64,000 nt of DNA from Bryocella elongata (GTDB lineage Bacteria; Acidobacteriota; Terriglobia; Terriglobales; Acidobacteriaceae). Shown piece by piece: positions 43,417 through 51,313 of this stretch. Below the pieces are notes generated by a model. The model was given only the letters and a program-made list of their open reading frames with translations. It was not told the DNA's origin and searched no databases. The stretch lies in contig NZ_FNVA01000006.1 of assembly GCF_900108185.1 (NCBI RefSeq), forward strand, positions 124,001-188,000, read 5' to 3'. Positions within the stretch are counted from its first letter, which is position 1. The number at the start of each line of letters is the position of its first letter. Both the position numbers and the translations under genes were made by a program.

Positions 43417-46400
43417 ATGTCGAAGGAAATTTACATCTCCAGTACGCCGCACGAGACGCGGCTAGCGATCGTTGAAAAAGACGAGCTCACCGAGATTTAC
43501 TACGAGCGCGAGAACGAATACACGCTCGCAGGATCCATTTACAACGGACGCGTCACCCGCGTCCTCCCAGGCATGCAGTCGGCGTTCGTCGACATCGGCC
43601 TCGAACGCGACGCCTTCCTCTATATCACCGACTTCATGGAAGAAGCCGGCGAATCCGCCGACTTCGAAGCTGGCGGCGGTGAAGCGCAGGCCGGCGGCGG
43701 TGGTCGTCGTGGTGGACGCGATCGCGACCGTGGCCGTGGCAAGGGCCGTGGCGATCAGCCCCGTGGTGAGCAGGGCGGCGAACGCCCCCGTGGCGAAGAA
43801 GTCCGCGCCGAAGCTCCCCGCGATGAGAGCGACGACATTGAAGATATCGACAGCACTCCGGTAGAAGCCTCCGGCGAGTCTGCCGATGCCGAAGGCGCTG
43901 CCGACGGTTCCGCCGAGGGAGGACGTCGCTGGCGCGGTCGTCGCGGCCGTCGCCGTGGCCGCTCCGGCCGCACCGATCAGCCGGGTGCAGAGCAGGCTGG
44001 CAGCAGCCAGCAGGGAGCTGAAGCCTCGCCTTCCACGCCCCGCGCAGACTTTGACGACGCCGAAGAGTCCACCGCGGACTTTGCAGCTCCGGACGAGCCC
44101 ATCGAAGAGCTGGAAGCCAGCACCGATGGCCGTCCCCATCGTGATGGGCGCGATCGCCGTGGCCGCCGCGACCGTGGCGACCGTGGCGAGGATCGCAAGG
44201 GCGCCAACCGGGGCGCTCGCGAAGGCCGCGACTCCCGCGACGACCGTCCCCGCGAATCCCAGAGCTTCGACGCGGCTCCTGCCGTCGAGCCCCTCATCCT
44301 TCCGGGAGAGTCGCTCTCCAAGTACCGTGGTGGCGATGCCGCTGAGCGCAACGAAGCGGCCGCACCAGCGCCCGTAGCCCCTCGCATCGCTCGTCCTTCC
44401 AGCGAGATCGACCTGACCGCGGTCGGCTGGGATGGTGGCTTCGTGCTGCCGGGCGAGACCCTTTCGCGACGCAGCCGCAACGATGCTGCTCCCGCCCCAC
44501 AGCAGGGCCAGTCCGAGACCTCCTCGGAAGGCCGCGGGCATCGCGATGGCAGCGAACGCCGCCGCGACCGCGATGGCCGTCGTGGCCGTCCGGAGCGCAA
44601 CGCCACCCCTTCGATCGATCCCTCCATCGCCGTTCAGCCCGCCGTCACCTCGCAGCATGAGCCCGAAGCGACCGTGCTGCCGCTCTCTGACAACGCGCCC
44701 GAGTACATCGTCGAGTCCACCGAAGTTCGCCTCGAGGCCGAAGCGCAGCACCTTGAAGTTGAAGAGCAGCGCCTTGAGGTCGAAGAGCACCTCGAGATCG
44801 TCGACCCGGTCATCGAGCCCGTCACCGACCTCGCTCCCACCGAAGCGGCCGAGGTGGAGCCCGTCGCCCTTGAAGCCGCCGCTGAAGTGCACGAGCAGGT
44901 GCTCGAGGCCGAGGAGACAGTCCTCGAAGAGACCAGCCACGAGTTCGAGGAGACTACCCACGAGTACGAGCCCGGTGAAAACGCCGCCGCTTCGTTCCGT
45001 GTCGATCCCGCGGGCCAGCGTGAGTTCCGTCAGTCCGGCCCCGCGGAAGACACAACTCCGGAAGAGACCCATCAGGAAGTAGTCGAGGAAGTCGCCGCAG
45101 CTCCAGTCGAGCATGTCGAGCCCACGGCTCCCGCGCACGAGTTCACCACCCTCCAGCCTACCGGCGATCTCGTCTCCGAGGTTCCGGAGACCCCGGCCAT
45201 CGCTGCGGAGGTCGAGAACCCTTCCGCGCCCATCGAGCACGAGCGCGCAGTCCAGGAGGTCCACCTCAGCGAGGTAGAGGCGCCTGTTGTTCCGTCTTCA
45301 ACGCAGCCGGCTCCCACCACCTTTGCACCCGGCGATGGCGAGCTCGAGGAAGAGCTGCTGGACGACGAGGACGTCGATTACCTTCCGTTGAGCGCCAGCG
45401 CCGCGGACGATGACATGGAAGAGGAGACCCTCGAGAACGCCGCCGACCTCGGCAGCATGATTCGCGAGATGTCCATCGACCAGATCACCCGTCCCGAAGA
45501 GCCAGCACTCGACGACGATGACGAAGACGAAGATGACTTCGACATCGACGAGGAAGAGATCGCCAACGACGAGGCCTACGCGGCCGCTCACGAGAGCGCC
45601 GACGAGTTCTCCGGCAGCGACGTCTCCGAGTCCGAAGAAGACGAGTACGCGACAAGCTCCAACTTCGAAGGCCTCGATGAAGGCTCCGAGAGCGCCCAGG
45701 GTGGCGAAGAGCGCGAAGGCGCCTCTGCCGACTCCGAATCTGCTCCCCGTCGCGACGGCGATCGCCGCGACAAGCGCTTCCGTCGCGGAGGCCGCGGTGG
45801 CGGACGTGGCCGCGAGACCAGCGGTGGTGGCAGCAACAACGGTGGCGGCGGCAATCGTCGTCGTCACTCCGTGCAGGCCACGGACCTCCCGGCCATCAGC
45901 GATCTGCTGAAGCCCGGCCAGGAAGTCCTGGTGCAGATCGCCAAGGAGCCCATCGCGAAGAAGGGTGCGCGCATCACCTCGCACATCGCTCTTCCCGGCC
46001 GCTTCCTGGTCTTCATGCCCACGGTCAACCACGTCGGCGTCTCCCGCAAGATCGAGTCCGACAGCGAGCGCCGCCGCCTCAAGGAGATCCTGCTCAGCGA
46101 AAAGGGTGACCAGAGCGGCGGCTTCATCGTCCGCACGGCAGCCTCCGGCGCCAGCGAAGAGGAGCTCCGCTCGGATCTCCGCTTCCTCCTGAATCTCTGG
46201 AAGGACATCAAGGGCCGCAGCGATACCTCCAAGTCACCCGCGCTCATCTACCACGATCTCAACCTCGTCGAGCGCATCCTGCGCGACCAGGTGACGGACA
46301 ACTTCTCCGCCATCTGGGTCGACACCGAACAGGAATACGAGCGCGTCCTGCGCTTCCTGCAGCGCTTCCAGCCCGCGCTGCTGCGCCGCGTCAAGCTCTA

Positions 46401-47088
46401 CACCAAGGACACGCCGCTCTTCGAGCAGTTCGGCATCACCGAGGAGATCAACAAGGCGCTCCGCTCCAAGGTATGGCTCAAGTCCGGTGGCTCCATCGTC
46501 ATCAACCAGACCGAAGCCCTCGTCGCGATCGACATCAACACCGGCAAGTACGTCGGCAAGACCGCTCGCCTCGAAGACACCATCGTGAAGACGAACCTCG
46601 ATGCGATCCCCGAGATCGTGCGCCAGATTCGCCTCCGCGACCTCGGCGGCATCATCATCATCGACTTCATCGACATGGACGAGCGCAAGAACCGCAACAA
46701 GGTCATGGCCGCCCTCGAAGAAGAGTTGAAGTCCGATCGCGCTCCGTCGAAGGTTCTCCAGTTCAATGACTTCGGCCTGGTGGCGATCACCCGCAAGCGC
46801 GTCAAGCAGTCGCTCGAGCGTACCCTCTCGACCACCTGCACGATCTGCGCCGGCACAGGCATGACCAAGGCTCCCATCACGGTCTGCAACGAGATCTACA
46901 TCGAGCTGCGCAAGATGCACCGCCACATCGAAAAGGGCGACATCATGCTCCGCGTCCACCCGGACGTGGTCAAGCAGCTCAAGTCCGGCGGCGGCAAGTG
47001 GCTGCAGGAGATGGAAGACCTCAGCCGAAAGACGATCCTCGTCAAGAGCGACCCCAGCCTCCACCCCGAGCAGTTCGACATCCACTAG
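43417..47088 (+). CDS. rng: Ribonuclease E/G family endoribonuclease with giant disordered insertion in the S1 domain
   Basis: A 1223-residue member of the Rne/Rng family, which cuts single-stranded RNA in rRNA maturation and mRNA decay. Residues 1-75 are the first half of the S1 domain (GRVTRVLPGMQSAFVDIGLE). About residues 76-828 are low-complexity: Arg/Gly runs, then a long Glu/Val/Pro-rich acidic part, then another Arg/Gly run. The S1 domain resumes at LLKPGQEVLVQIAKEP (from 833). Catalytic metal ligands are Asp1039 (VAIDINTGKYVGK) and Asp1083 (IIIIDFIDMDE). The Zn-link cysteines are C1141 and C1144 (TCTICAGTG). Whether it is called rne or rng is a matter of naming. Confidence 0.93.
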   Translation: MSKEIYISSTPHETRLAIVEKDELTEIYYERENEYTLAGSIYNGRVTRVLPGMQSAFVDIGLERDAFLYITDFMEEAGESADFEAGGGEAQAGGGGRRGGRDRDRGRGKGRGDQPRGEQGGERPRGEEVRAEAPRDESDDIEDIDSTPVEASGESADAEGAADGSAEGGRRWRGRRGRRRGRSGRTDQPGAEQAGSSQQGAEASPSTPRADFDDAEESTADFAAPDEPIEELEASTDGRPHRDGRDRRGRRDRGDRGEDRKGANRGAREGRDSRDDRPRESQSFDAAPAVEPLILPGESLSKYRGGDAAERNEAAAPAPVAPRIARPSSEIDLTAVGWDGGFVLPGETLSRRSRNDAAPAPQQGQSETSSEGRGHRDGSERRRDRDGRRGRPERNATPSIDPSIAVQPAVTSQHEPEATVLPLSDNAPEYIVESTEVRLEAEAQHLEVEEQRLEVEEHLEIVDPVIEPVTDLAPTEAAEVEPVALEAAAEVHEQVLEAEETVLEETSHEFEETTHEYEPGENAAASFRVDPAGQREFRQSGPAEDTTPEETHQEVVEEVAAAPVEHVEPTAPAHEFTTLQPTGDLVSEVPETPAIAAEVENPSAPIEHERAVQEVHLSEVEAPVVPSSTQPAPTTFAPGDGELEEELLDDEDVDYLPLSASAADDDMEEETLENAADLGSMIREMSIDQITRPEEPALDDDDEDEDDFDIDEEEIANDEAYAAAHESADEFSGSDVSESEEDEYATSSNFEGLDEGSESAQGGEEREGASADSESAPRRDGDRRDKRFRRGGRGGGRGRETSGGGSNNGGGGNRRRHSVQATDLPAISDLLKPGQEVLVQIAKEPIAKKGARITSHIALPGRFLVFMPTVNHVGVSRKIESDSERRRLKEILLSEKGDQSGGFIVRTAASGASEEELRSDLRFLLNLWKDIKGRSDTSKSPALIYHDLNLVERILRDQVTDNFSAIWVDTEQEYERVLRFLQRFQPALLRRVKLYTKDTPLFEQFGITEEINKALRSKVWLKSGGSIVINQTEALVAIDINTGKYVGKTARLEDTIVKTNLDAIPEIVRQIRLRDLGGIIIIDFIDMDERKNRNKVMAALEEELKSDRAPSKVLQFNDFGLVAITRKRVKQSLERTLSTTCTICAGTGMTKAPITVCNEIYIELRKMHRHIEKGDIMLRVHPDVVKQLKSGGGKWLQEMEDLSRKTILVKSDPSLHPEQFDIH

Positions 47089-47109
47089 AGCCGAGCTTCA
47101 ACTTCAACG

Positions 47110-47139
47110 CACAACGGCGGCCCTCGGGCCGCCGTTGTG
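47110..47139 (+). terminator. Hairpin terminator after RNase E/G
   Basis: A 13-14-bp GC-rich perfect stem (47110-47123 with 47126-47139) lies 22 bases after the stop, followed by CTTGTC without a long T-run. Confidence 0.7.
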
Positions 47140-47240
47140 CTTGTCGGGCATCCTTCGTCAACCGGCGGTCCCGCGCCCTCATCTGCTTCGGTTATCCTTG
47201 TCTTCGTCAAGGCCAACACGCATCGCAAAGGGGATTCACC

Positions 47241-47486
47241 ATGTCGGCAGTCACACATTATCGCTGCGAGATCTGCGGCACCGAGAGCTCCAACCCGATC
47301 CACTGGTTCATGATCGAGTGCAACTCTGATGCCCTGAAGGTCCTTCGCTGGGATACTGCCACGGCATCGGCCCCGGGCGCACGCCACTATTGCGGTGAAG
47401 CTCACGCGAGCGTCTACATCAGCCGCTGGCTGGAGGCCGCCTGCACGCCCGCACGTCCAGACTTCAACCGCCCCTCCGCTGAGTAG
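47241..47486 (+). CDS. Small Cys-rich protein, unknown function
   Basis: An 81-residue protein starting MSAVTHYRCEICGTESSNP with CxxC near the N-terminus and later HYCGEAHASVYISRW, which could complete a zinc site. The middle (IHWFMIECNSDALKVLRWD) is compact and conserved-looking. An AAAGGGG ribosome-binding site precedes ATG 47241. It stands alone between terminators. The pattern recalls small zinc-binding proteins that mark cellular reporters of RNA or protein quality control only loosely, so no function is claimed. Confidence 0.75.
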   Translation: MSAVTHYRCEICGTESSNPIHWFMIECNSDALKVLRWDTATASAPGARHYCGEAHASVYISRWLEAACTPARPDFNRPSAE

Positions 47487-47525
47487 GCAAGTGCCGCCAC
47501 AACACGGGGCTGCGTAACAAGAAGA

Positions 47526-47550
47526 AAGGGCGAGCCATCGGCTCGCCCTT
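47526..47550. terminator. Intrinsic terminator between convergent genes
   Basis: A perfect 11-bp stem (47526-47536 with 47540-47550), loop ATC, is followed on the plus strand by ACTTGCTTTT and on the minus strand by TTCTTGTT. It should stop the small Cys-rich gene and the S10 peptidase gene. Confidence 0.8.
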
Positions 47551-47571
47551 ACTTGCTTTTGTGCAGCAGCG

Positions 47572-49080
47572 TTAGTGCGCCGCCACCATCTCTTCCACGG
47601 CCTGGTGCAGCCCGGCGCCGTTGGCCGAGCGCGTGTAGAACATGTGCCCGCCGGGGAACTCTCTTACCTCAAGCTGCCTGCCGAGCGTCGCGGGCAGCTG
47701 GTTGGCGACCAGCACCGAGCCCATGAACGGGCAGCTCAGGTCGTTCCAGCCGTGCACGATGAGCACCTTCAGCTTGGGGTCAGCGGCGAGGGCTTCGCGC
47801 AGGTCGGCTGCAGCCTCACCGCGATTGGAACGGTCGCGCTCCCACAGGCGATTCACCTCGTAGCTCAGGGCGTTGTAGCGGTCATCGGTCTTCCAGCCCA
47901 CGGTGTGGGTGATGAAGTCGACGGCCGCCGTCGTCGTGGGAGCGATGATGCTCTCCAGGATCGGGTCGCTGCCCTCCTGCTCGGAGGAGTACGGGAACGG
48001 ATCCGGGAGCGTTACGTTGGAGTCATACACGGAGCCGATGGTGCCCTGCTCGCGATGCACCTCGCGCAGGTAGGAACCCGTCTCCAGCCGTCCACCGGAG
48101 TAGCGCACGTACTGTGCATCGAGGCCGGTCATCTCCGTCACATGCTGGATCATCGCATCGGTCTCGGCCTTGTTCGCAGGCCCATGCACCAGCGCTTCGA
48201 GGTACGGCCCTTCGGTGTAGCTGATCACGTCCTTCATCGCCGCATCGCTCAGCTTGCCCTTGCGCTCCAGGTTGGCCGCGGTGATGGAAGGCAACGTCAC
48301 CATCCAGTTGATGGGCGAGATGGTGGCATCGCCGGCGGGAGGACGCAGCGCCGGGCTTACCAGCACCACGCCGTTCATCGCCACGCCGATCTGCGACTGC
48401 AGATAATGTGCCACGCGCGGCCCGCGATAGCCGCCATAGCTCTCACCCGCAAGGTACTTCTTCGAGAGCATGCGGTCGTTCTTGACCAGCCACTTGTAGA
48501 TCACGAGCGAGAGGTACTCGACGTCCTGCTGCGCGCCGTAGAACTCCTTCTTGCTCTCCGCTTCATCGACGAGCGACTTCGAGAAGCCGGTGCCGATGGG
48601 ATCGATGAAGACGAGGTCCGTGAAGTCGAGCCAGGTCGCAGGATTGTCCTGAAGAATCGCCGGATCGGAGGCCGAGTCTCCCTCGTTCGCGAAATGGATG
48701 CGCTTCGGCCCGAAGGCTCCCATGTTCAGGTACACGGAGCTCGCGCCCGGGCCGCCGTTGAAAGCGAAGGTCACGGGGCGGTTGGGCCCGTCGACGATGT
48801 AGGAGGTCACGACGACCTCGCCGGTGGGCTTGCCTGCGGCGTTCTTGGTTGCGATGGTGCTCACGGTCGCGGTGTAGTGGATCGTCTTGCCGTTGACGGT
48901 GATGGTCTGCGGCACGCTCTTGTCTGCGGGCAGGGGATTGGCCATGGGCTCGGCCTTCGCGGCGCCAGCTTGCGCTGCGGCAGGCGGCGCTCCGCCTCCT
49001 CGCTGGGCAAGGCCGGCGAGCGGCGCGGCAGGCAGAATGAGAGCCACCAGGAGAGCAGGGGAGAGCTTGTGCAGGGTCAT
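47572..49080 (-). CDS. Secreted serine carboxypeptidase, peptidase family S10
   Basis: A 502-residue exported alpha/beta-hydrolase peptidase. A signal peptide (MTLHKLSPALLVALILPAAP... to LAQ) precedes a Gly/Ala-rich linker. The nucleophilic Ser is in LAGESYGGYRGPRV. The catalytic Asp is in HGWNDLSCPFMGS and the His in PGGHMFYTR. The oxyanion region is VTFAFNGGPGASSVYLNMG, which is diagnostic for S10. It removes C-terminal residues from peptides, probably in the periplasm for nutrient use. ATG 49080 is taken over the in-frame start at 49113, which adds residues before the signal. Dispersed hairpin repeats lie just upstream. Confidence 0.93.
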   Translation of the reverse strand: MTLHKLSPALLVALILPAAPLAGLAQRGGGAPPAAAQAGAAKAEPMANPLPADKSVPQTITVNGKTIHYTATVSTIATKNAAGKPTGEVVVTSYIVDGPNRPVTFAFNGGPGASSVYLNMGAFGPKRIHFANEGDSASDPAILQDNPATWLDFTDLVFIDPIGTGFSKSLVDEAESKKEFYGAQQDVEYLSLVIYKWLVKNDRMLSKKYLAGESYGGYRGPRVAHYLQSQIGVAMNGVVLVSPALRPPAGDATISPINWMVTLPSITAANLERKGKLSDAAMKDVISYTEGPYLEALVHGPANKAETDAMIQHVTEMTGLDAQYVRYSGGRLETGSYLREVHREQGTIGSVYDSNVTLPDPFPYSSEQEGSDPILESIIAPTTTAAVDFITHTVGWKTDDRYNALSYEVNRLWERDRSNRGEAAADLREALAADPKLKVLIVHGWNDLSCPFMGSVLVANQLPATLGRQLEVREFPGGHMFYTRSANGAGLHQAVEEMVAAH

Positions 49081-49128
49081 GCGACCTAGTGTAGGACACG
49101 GTGGCGCACCCACGCAGCGGAAAGCTGC

Positions 49129-49204
49129 GGGTGCCCCACGTCTCGCGTTTGAGACGTGGGTTTGCCGGGTGCCCCATGTCTCGCTTCTGAGACATGGGTT
49201 AGCA
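49129..49204. repeat. Two copies of a dispersed hairpin repeat
   Basis: Two adjacent units of about 38 bases (49129-49166 and 49167-49204) read GGGTGCCCCA, then an inverted repeat CCCACGTCTC/GAGACGTGGG in the first and CCCATGTCTC/GAGACATGGG in the second. A third copy is at 51253-51292. The stem bases change in compensating pairs between copies. Confidence 0.8.
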
Positions 49205-49218
49205 GGGTGCCAGCAGTC

Positions 49219-49452
49219 CTACCGCGCGTGGTGTCCGAAGAGCTGGGCGACCTCGCCGACGCGGTACAGCAGCACGCCGGTCATGGCGATGAGGTAGACG
49301 CGCAGCACGCGCAGGCTCCAGCGCACGGTGGGCGAGAGCTCGATGAGCCCCAGGCCTTCGCTGGAGCGCTTCTGCTCCTGCACATCGTCGAGCGGGTGGA
49401 TGACATAGAGCTCGGTCTCGTTGTTCTTGTGGTTGGTTGCGAGTGCGGCCAT
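49219..49452 (-). CDS. Small single-pass membrane protein downstream of the Nramp gene
   Basis: A 77-residue protein. ATG 49452 has an AAAGGAGG ribosome-binding site 6 bases upstream, the best in the window. The N-terminal half is soluble (NNETELYVIHPLDDVQEQKR), and one hydrophobic segment covers about 48-66 (RVLRVYLIAMTGVLLYRVG). It lies 45 bases after the Nramp-family gene on the same strand, so it probably shares its mRNA. It may be an accessory subunit or regulator of the transporter; this is inference. No family is recognised. Confidence 0.75.
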   Translation of the reverse strand: MAALATNHKNNETELYVIHPLDDVQEQKRSSEGLGLIELSPTVRWSLRVLRVYLIAMTGVLLYRVGEVAQLFGHHAR

Positions 49453-49497
49453 GATGGCCTCCTTTCATGCGTTGATCTTGTGTGTTGAAAGCGACTG

Positions 49498-50820
49498 CTA
49501 TCGGAAGAGCGAAGGCAGCAGTACCTGCGCCGCGAGCACGATCGAGAGTGCAAACAGCACGCCGACGATCGTCCAGTTGATCCAGTTATTCCACGGCTTG
49601 TTCACCCACTCGTCGCCCAGCAGAGCGCGGTCGTTCAGCAGCAGCTGCAGGAAGATGATGGCCGAAGGCAACATCAGCCCCGCGAACACCTGCACGCTCA
49701 CGATCACCAGCTGCAGCGGCAGCCGCGGAATGAGCACGATGCCCGCTGCCGCGAAGATGCACGCTGCGTAGACGCCGTAGAAGCCCGGCGCCTCGGTGAT
49801 CTTCTTGTGCATGGAGTGCTCCCAGCCGACGACTTCGCCATAGGCCCAGGAGCTCGCCAGCGAGATAGCGGTGGTGCCGAGTACCGCGGCGTTCACCATC
49901 AGCAGCAACAGCGCATGGTGCACGAAGGTCCCGGTGCGTGCGGGCAGCACCTTCGCAATGGCCTCCGCCAGCTGTGCGGGATCGGTGAACGCGATGCCAT
50001 GGTTGTATGCGAATGCGCCGACGAGCATCATCGCACCGGCCACGCACACGGTGAAGACCGCGCCGATGAGCGTGTCCAGCCGCGCCCACTTCAGGTCGCT
50101 GAAGCGCAGCCGCTTCTCCGCCACGCAGCTCTGCTGAAAGAACAGCTGCCATGGTGCAATCGTTGTTCCCACGATGCCGATGACGAGGAAGACGAGATCG
50201 CCGGTGATGCCGCCCTTCGGGATCGATGGGACGATGGCGTTGTGCAGCGCGTCGTGCCACTGCGGATGCAGCAGGGCCGCCGTCACAAACCATGCGAGGT
50301 CGAGCAGGCACAGGCAGACGACGATGCGCTCCCAGCGGCGATAGCTTCCGCTCGCCACCAGCGCGATGAGCGCAACCGCAGCCAGCGGCACGGAGATCAC
50401 AGGCGAGACGCCCAGCCCGCTCATCGCCAGCGAGATCGCGGCGAACTCGGTGATCAGGGTGAGGAAGTTGACGGCCAGCAGGTCGATGAGCGAGAAGCGT
50501 CCCCACCACTTGCCGAAGCGCTCATAGATCATCGCCGCGTGGCCCTTGCCGGTGGCGATGCCGAGGCGCGCGACCATCTCCTGCGTGAAGTAGCAGATCG
50601 GCATCAGCAGCAACAGAGTCCACAGCAGGTGCAGGCCATACTGCCCGCCGGCCTGCATGTAGGTGGAGACGGCGCCGGCATCGTTGTCGGCCTCCATCAC
50701 GATGAGGCCCGGCCCGAAGGCCATGAGGAACGCAACGACGTTGCGCTGCCAGCCGGAGCGCACGCGGACTCCCTTGTTCGTGTTCTCGGTCTTGTGAATC
50801 TCCTGAATCGTCGTGGACAT
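49498..50820 (-). CDS. Nramp-family divalent metal transporter, atypical motifs
   Basis: A 440-residue membrane protein with about 11 helices. The first helix carries FGPGLIVMEADNDAGAVSTY, where classical Nramp proteins have a DPGN motif. The sixth helix reads GTTIAPWQLFFQQS, with Ala in place of the conserved Met that favours Mn2+ and Fe2+. These changes recall the Nramp-related Mg2+ transporters, so Mg2+ or another hard ion is a reasonable guess. ATG 50820 follows AAGGGAG. The downstream small membrane protein is probably cotranscribed. I see no Mg2+ or Mn2+ riboswitch in the leader. The family is sure; the ion is inference. Confidence 0.88.
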   Translation of the reverse strand: MSTTIQEIHKTENTNKGVRVRSGWQRNVVAFLMAFGPGLIVMEADNDAGAVSTYMQAGGQYGLHLLWTLLLLMPICYFTQEMVARLGIATGKGHAAMIYERFGKWWGRFSLIDLLAVNFLTLITEFAAISLAMSGLGVSPVISVPLAAVALIALVASGSYRRWERIVVCLCLLDLAWFVTAALLHPQWHDALHNAIVPSIPKGGITGDLVFLVIGIVGTTIAPWQLFFQQSCVAEKRLRFSDLKWARLDTLIGAVFTVCVAGAMMLVGAFAYNHGIAFTDPAQLAEAIAKVLPARTGTFVHHALLLLMVNAAVLGTTAISLASSWAYGEVVGWEHSMHKKITEAPGFYGVYAACIFAAAGIVLIPRLPLQLVIVSVQVFAGLMLPSAIIFLQLLLNDRALLGDEWVNKPWNNWINWTIVGVLFALSIVLAAQVLLPSLFR

Positions 50821-51251
50821 GACGAGACTCTCCCTTCCCGCACACGGGCCGTATCGCCGCGCACACGCCGCCGGGCCATGGAGCCGCGAAGGCGTGCGAA
50901 CGCTGGCGACGGAGAAGACCGTGCGCGCCGGTTAGAGGGCAGGAAGAGGCGTGCGTCTGCACGAGTTCTCTGCCGCGAATGGTGTCAGAAAGACACTGCG
51001 CGGGCAGGGTGGGGAAGACGCTTCAGTGCGATGTCAGAGAGACGATCGGAGGAAGGCTACCGGCACCCCGCGGCGCAGTGCAGGAACGGGCATCCGAATA
51101 TCCGAGGACTCGGAGGTTCCGTTTTCGATGCAGTCTGCATGGGGGCTCCTGGTAGAGATACGTACGCCGAAGGCATACCCCCGTAGGGTATCCAAAGATG
51201 TAGAGCCAGCGCAACCCTTTTCGGTTCGAATTCGATATCCCACGGCACAAA
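50821..51251. other. Leader/intergenic region of the Nramp gene, no gene seen
   Basis: About 430 bases without a supported gene. I compared the minus strand with the yybP-ykoY and ykoK (M-box) riboswitch patterns and saw no match, although a divergent form cannot be excluded by eye. Open frames here are short and lack ribosome-binding sites. Confidence 0.3.
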
Positions 51252-51252
51252 T

Positions 51253-51292
51253 GCGGGTGCCCCATATCTCGATTTTGAGATGTGGGTTTGCA
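51253..51292. repeat. Third copy of the dispersed hairpin repeat
   Basis: GCGGGTGCCCCATATCTCGA... with stem CCCATATCTC/GAGATGTGGG, the same layout as the two copies at 49129-49204. One pair of the stem is a G-T wobble; the others are Watson-Crick. It lies 21 bases from the end of the secreted-protein gene 51314-52297. Confidence 0.75.
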
Positions 51293-51313
51293 GGATCTCG
51301 TTCGTGTCGGCAG

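Noticed and set aside
43462-45264. 600-codon minus-strand frame opposite the RNase E/G insertion
   Set aside because: It mirrors the repetitive GC-rich insertion; composition is Gly/Leu/Val-heavy without motifs and no ribosome-binding site was seen.
50821-51010. Mn2+ or Mg2+ riboswitch before the Nramp gene
   Set aside because: Neither the yybP-ykoY nor the M-box core could be matched by eye in the minus-strand leader.
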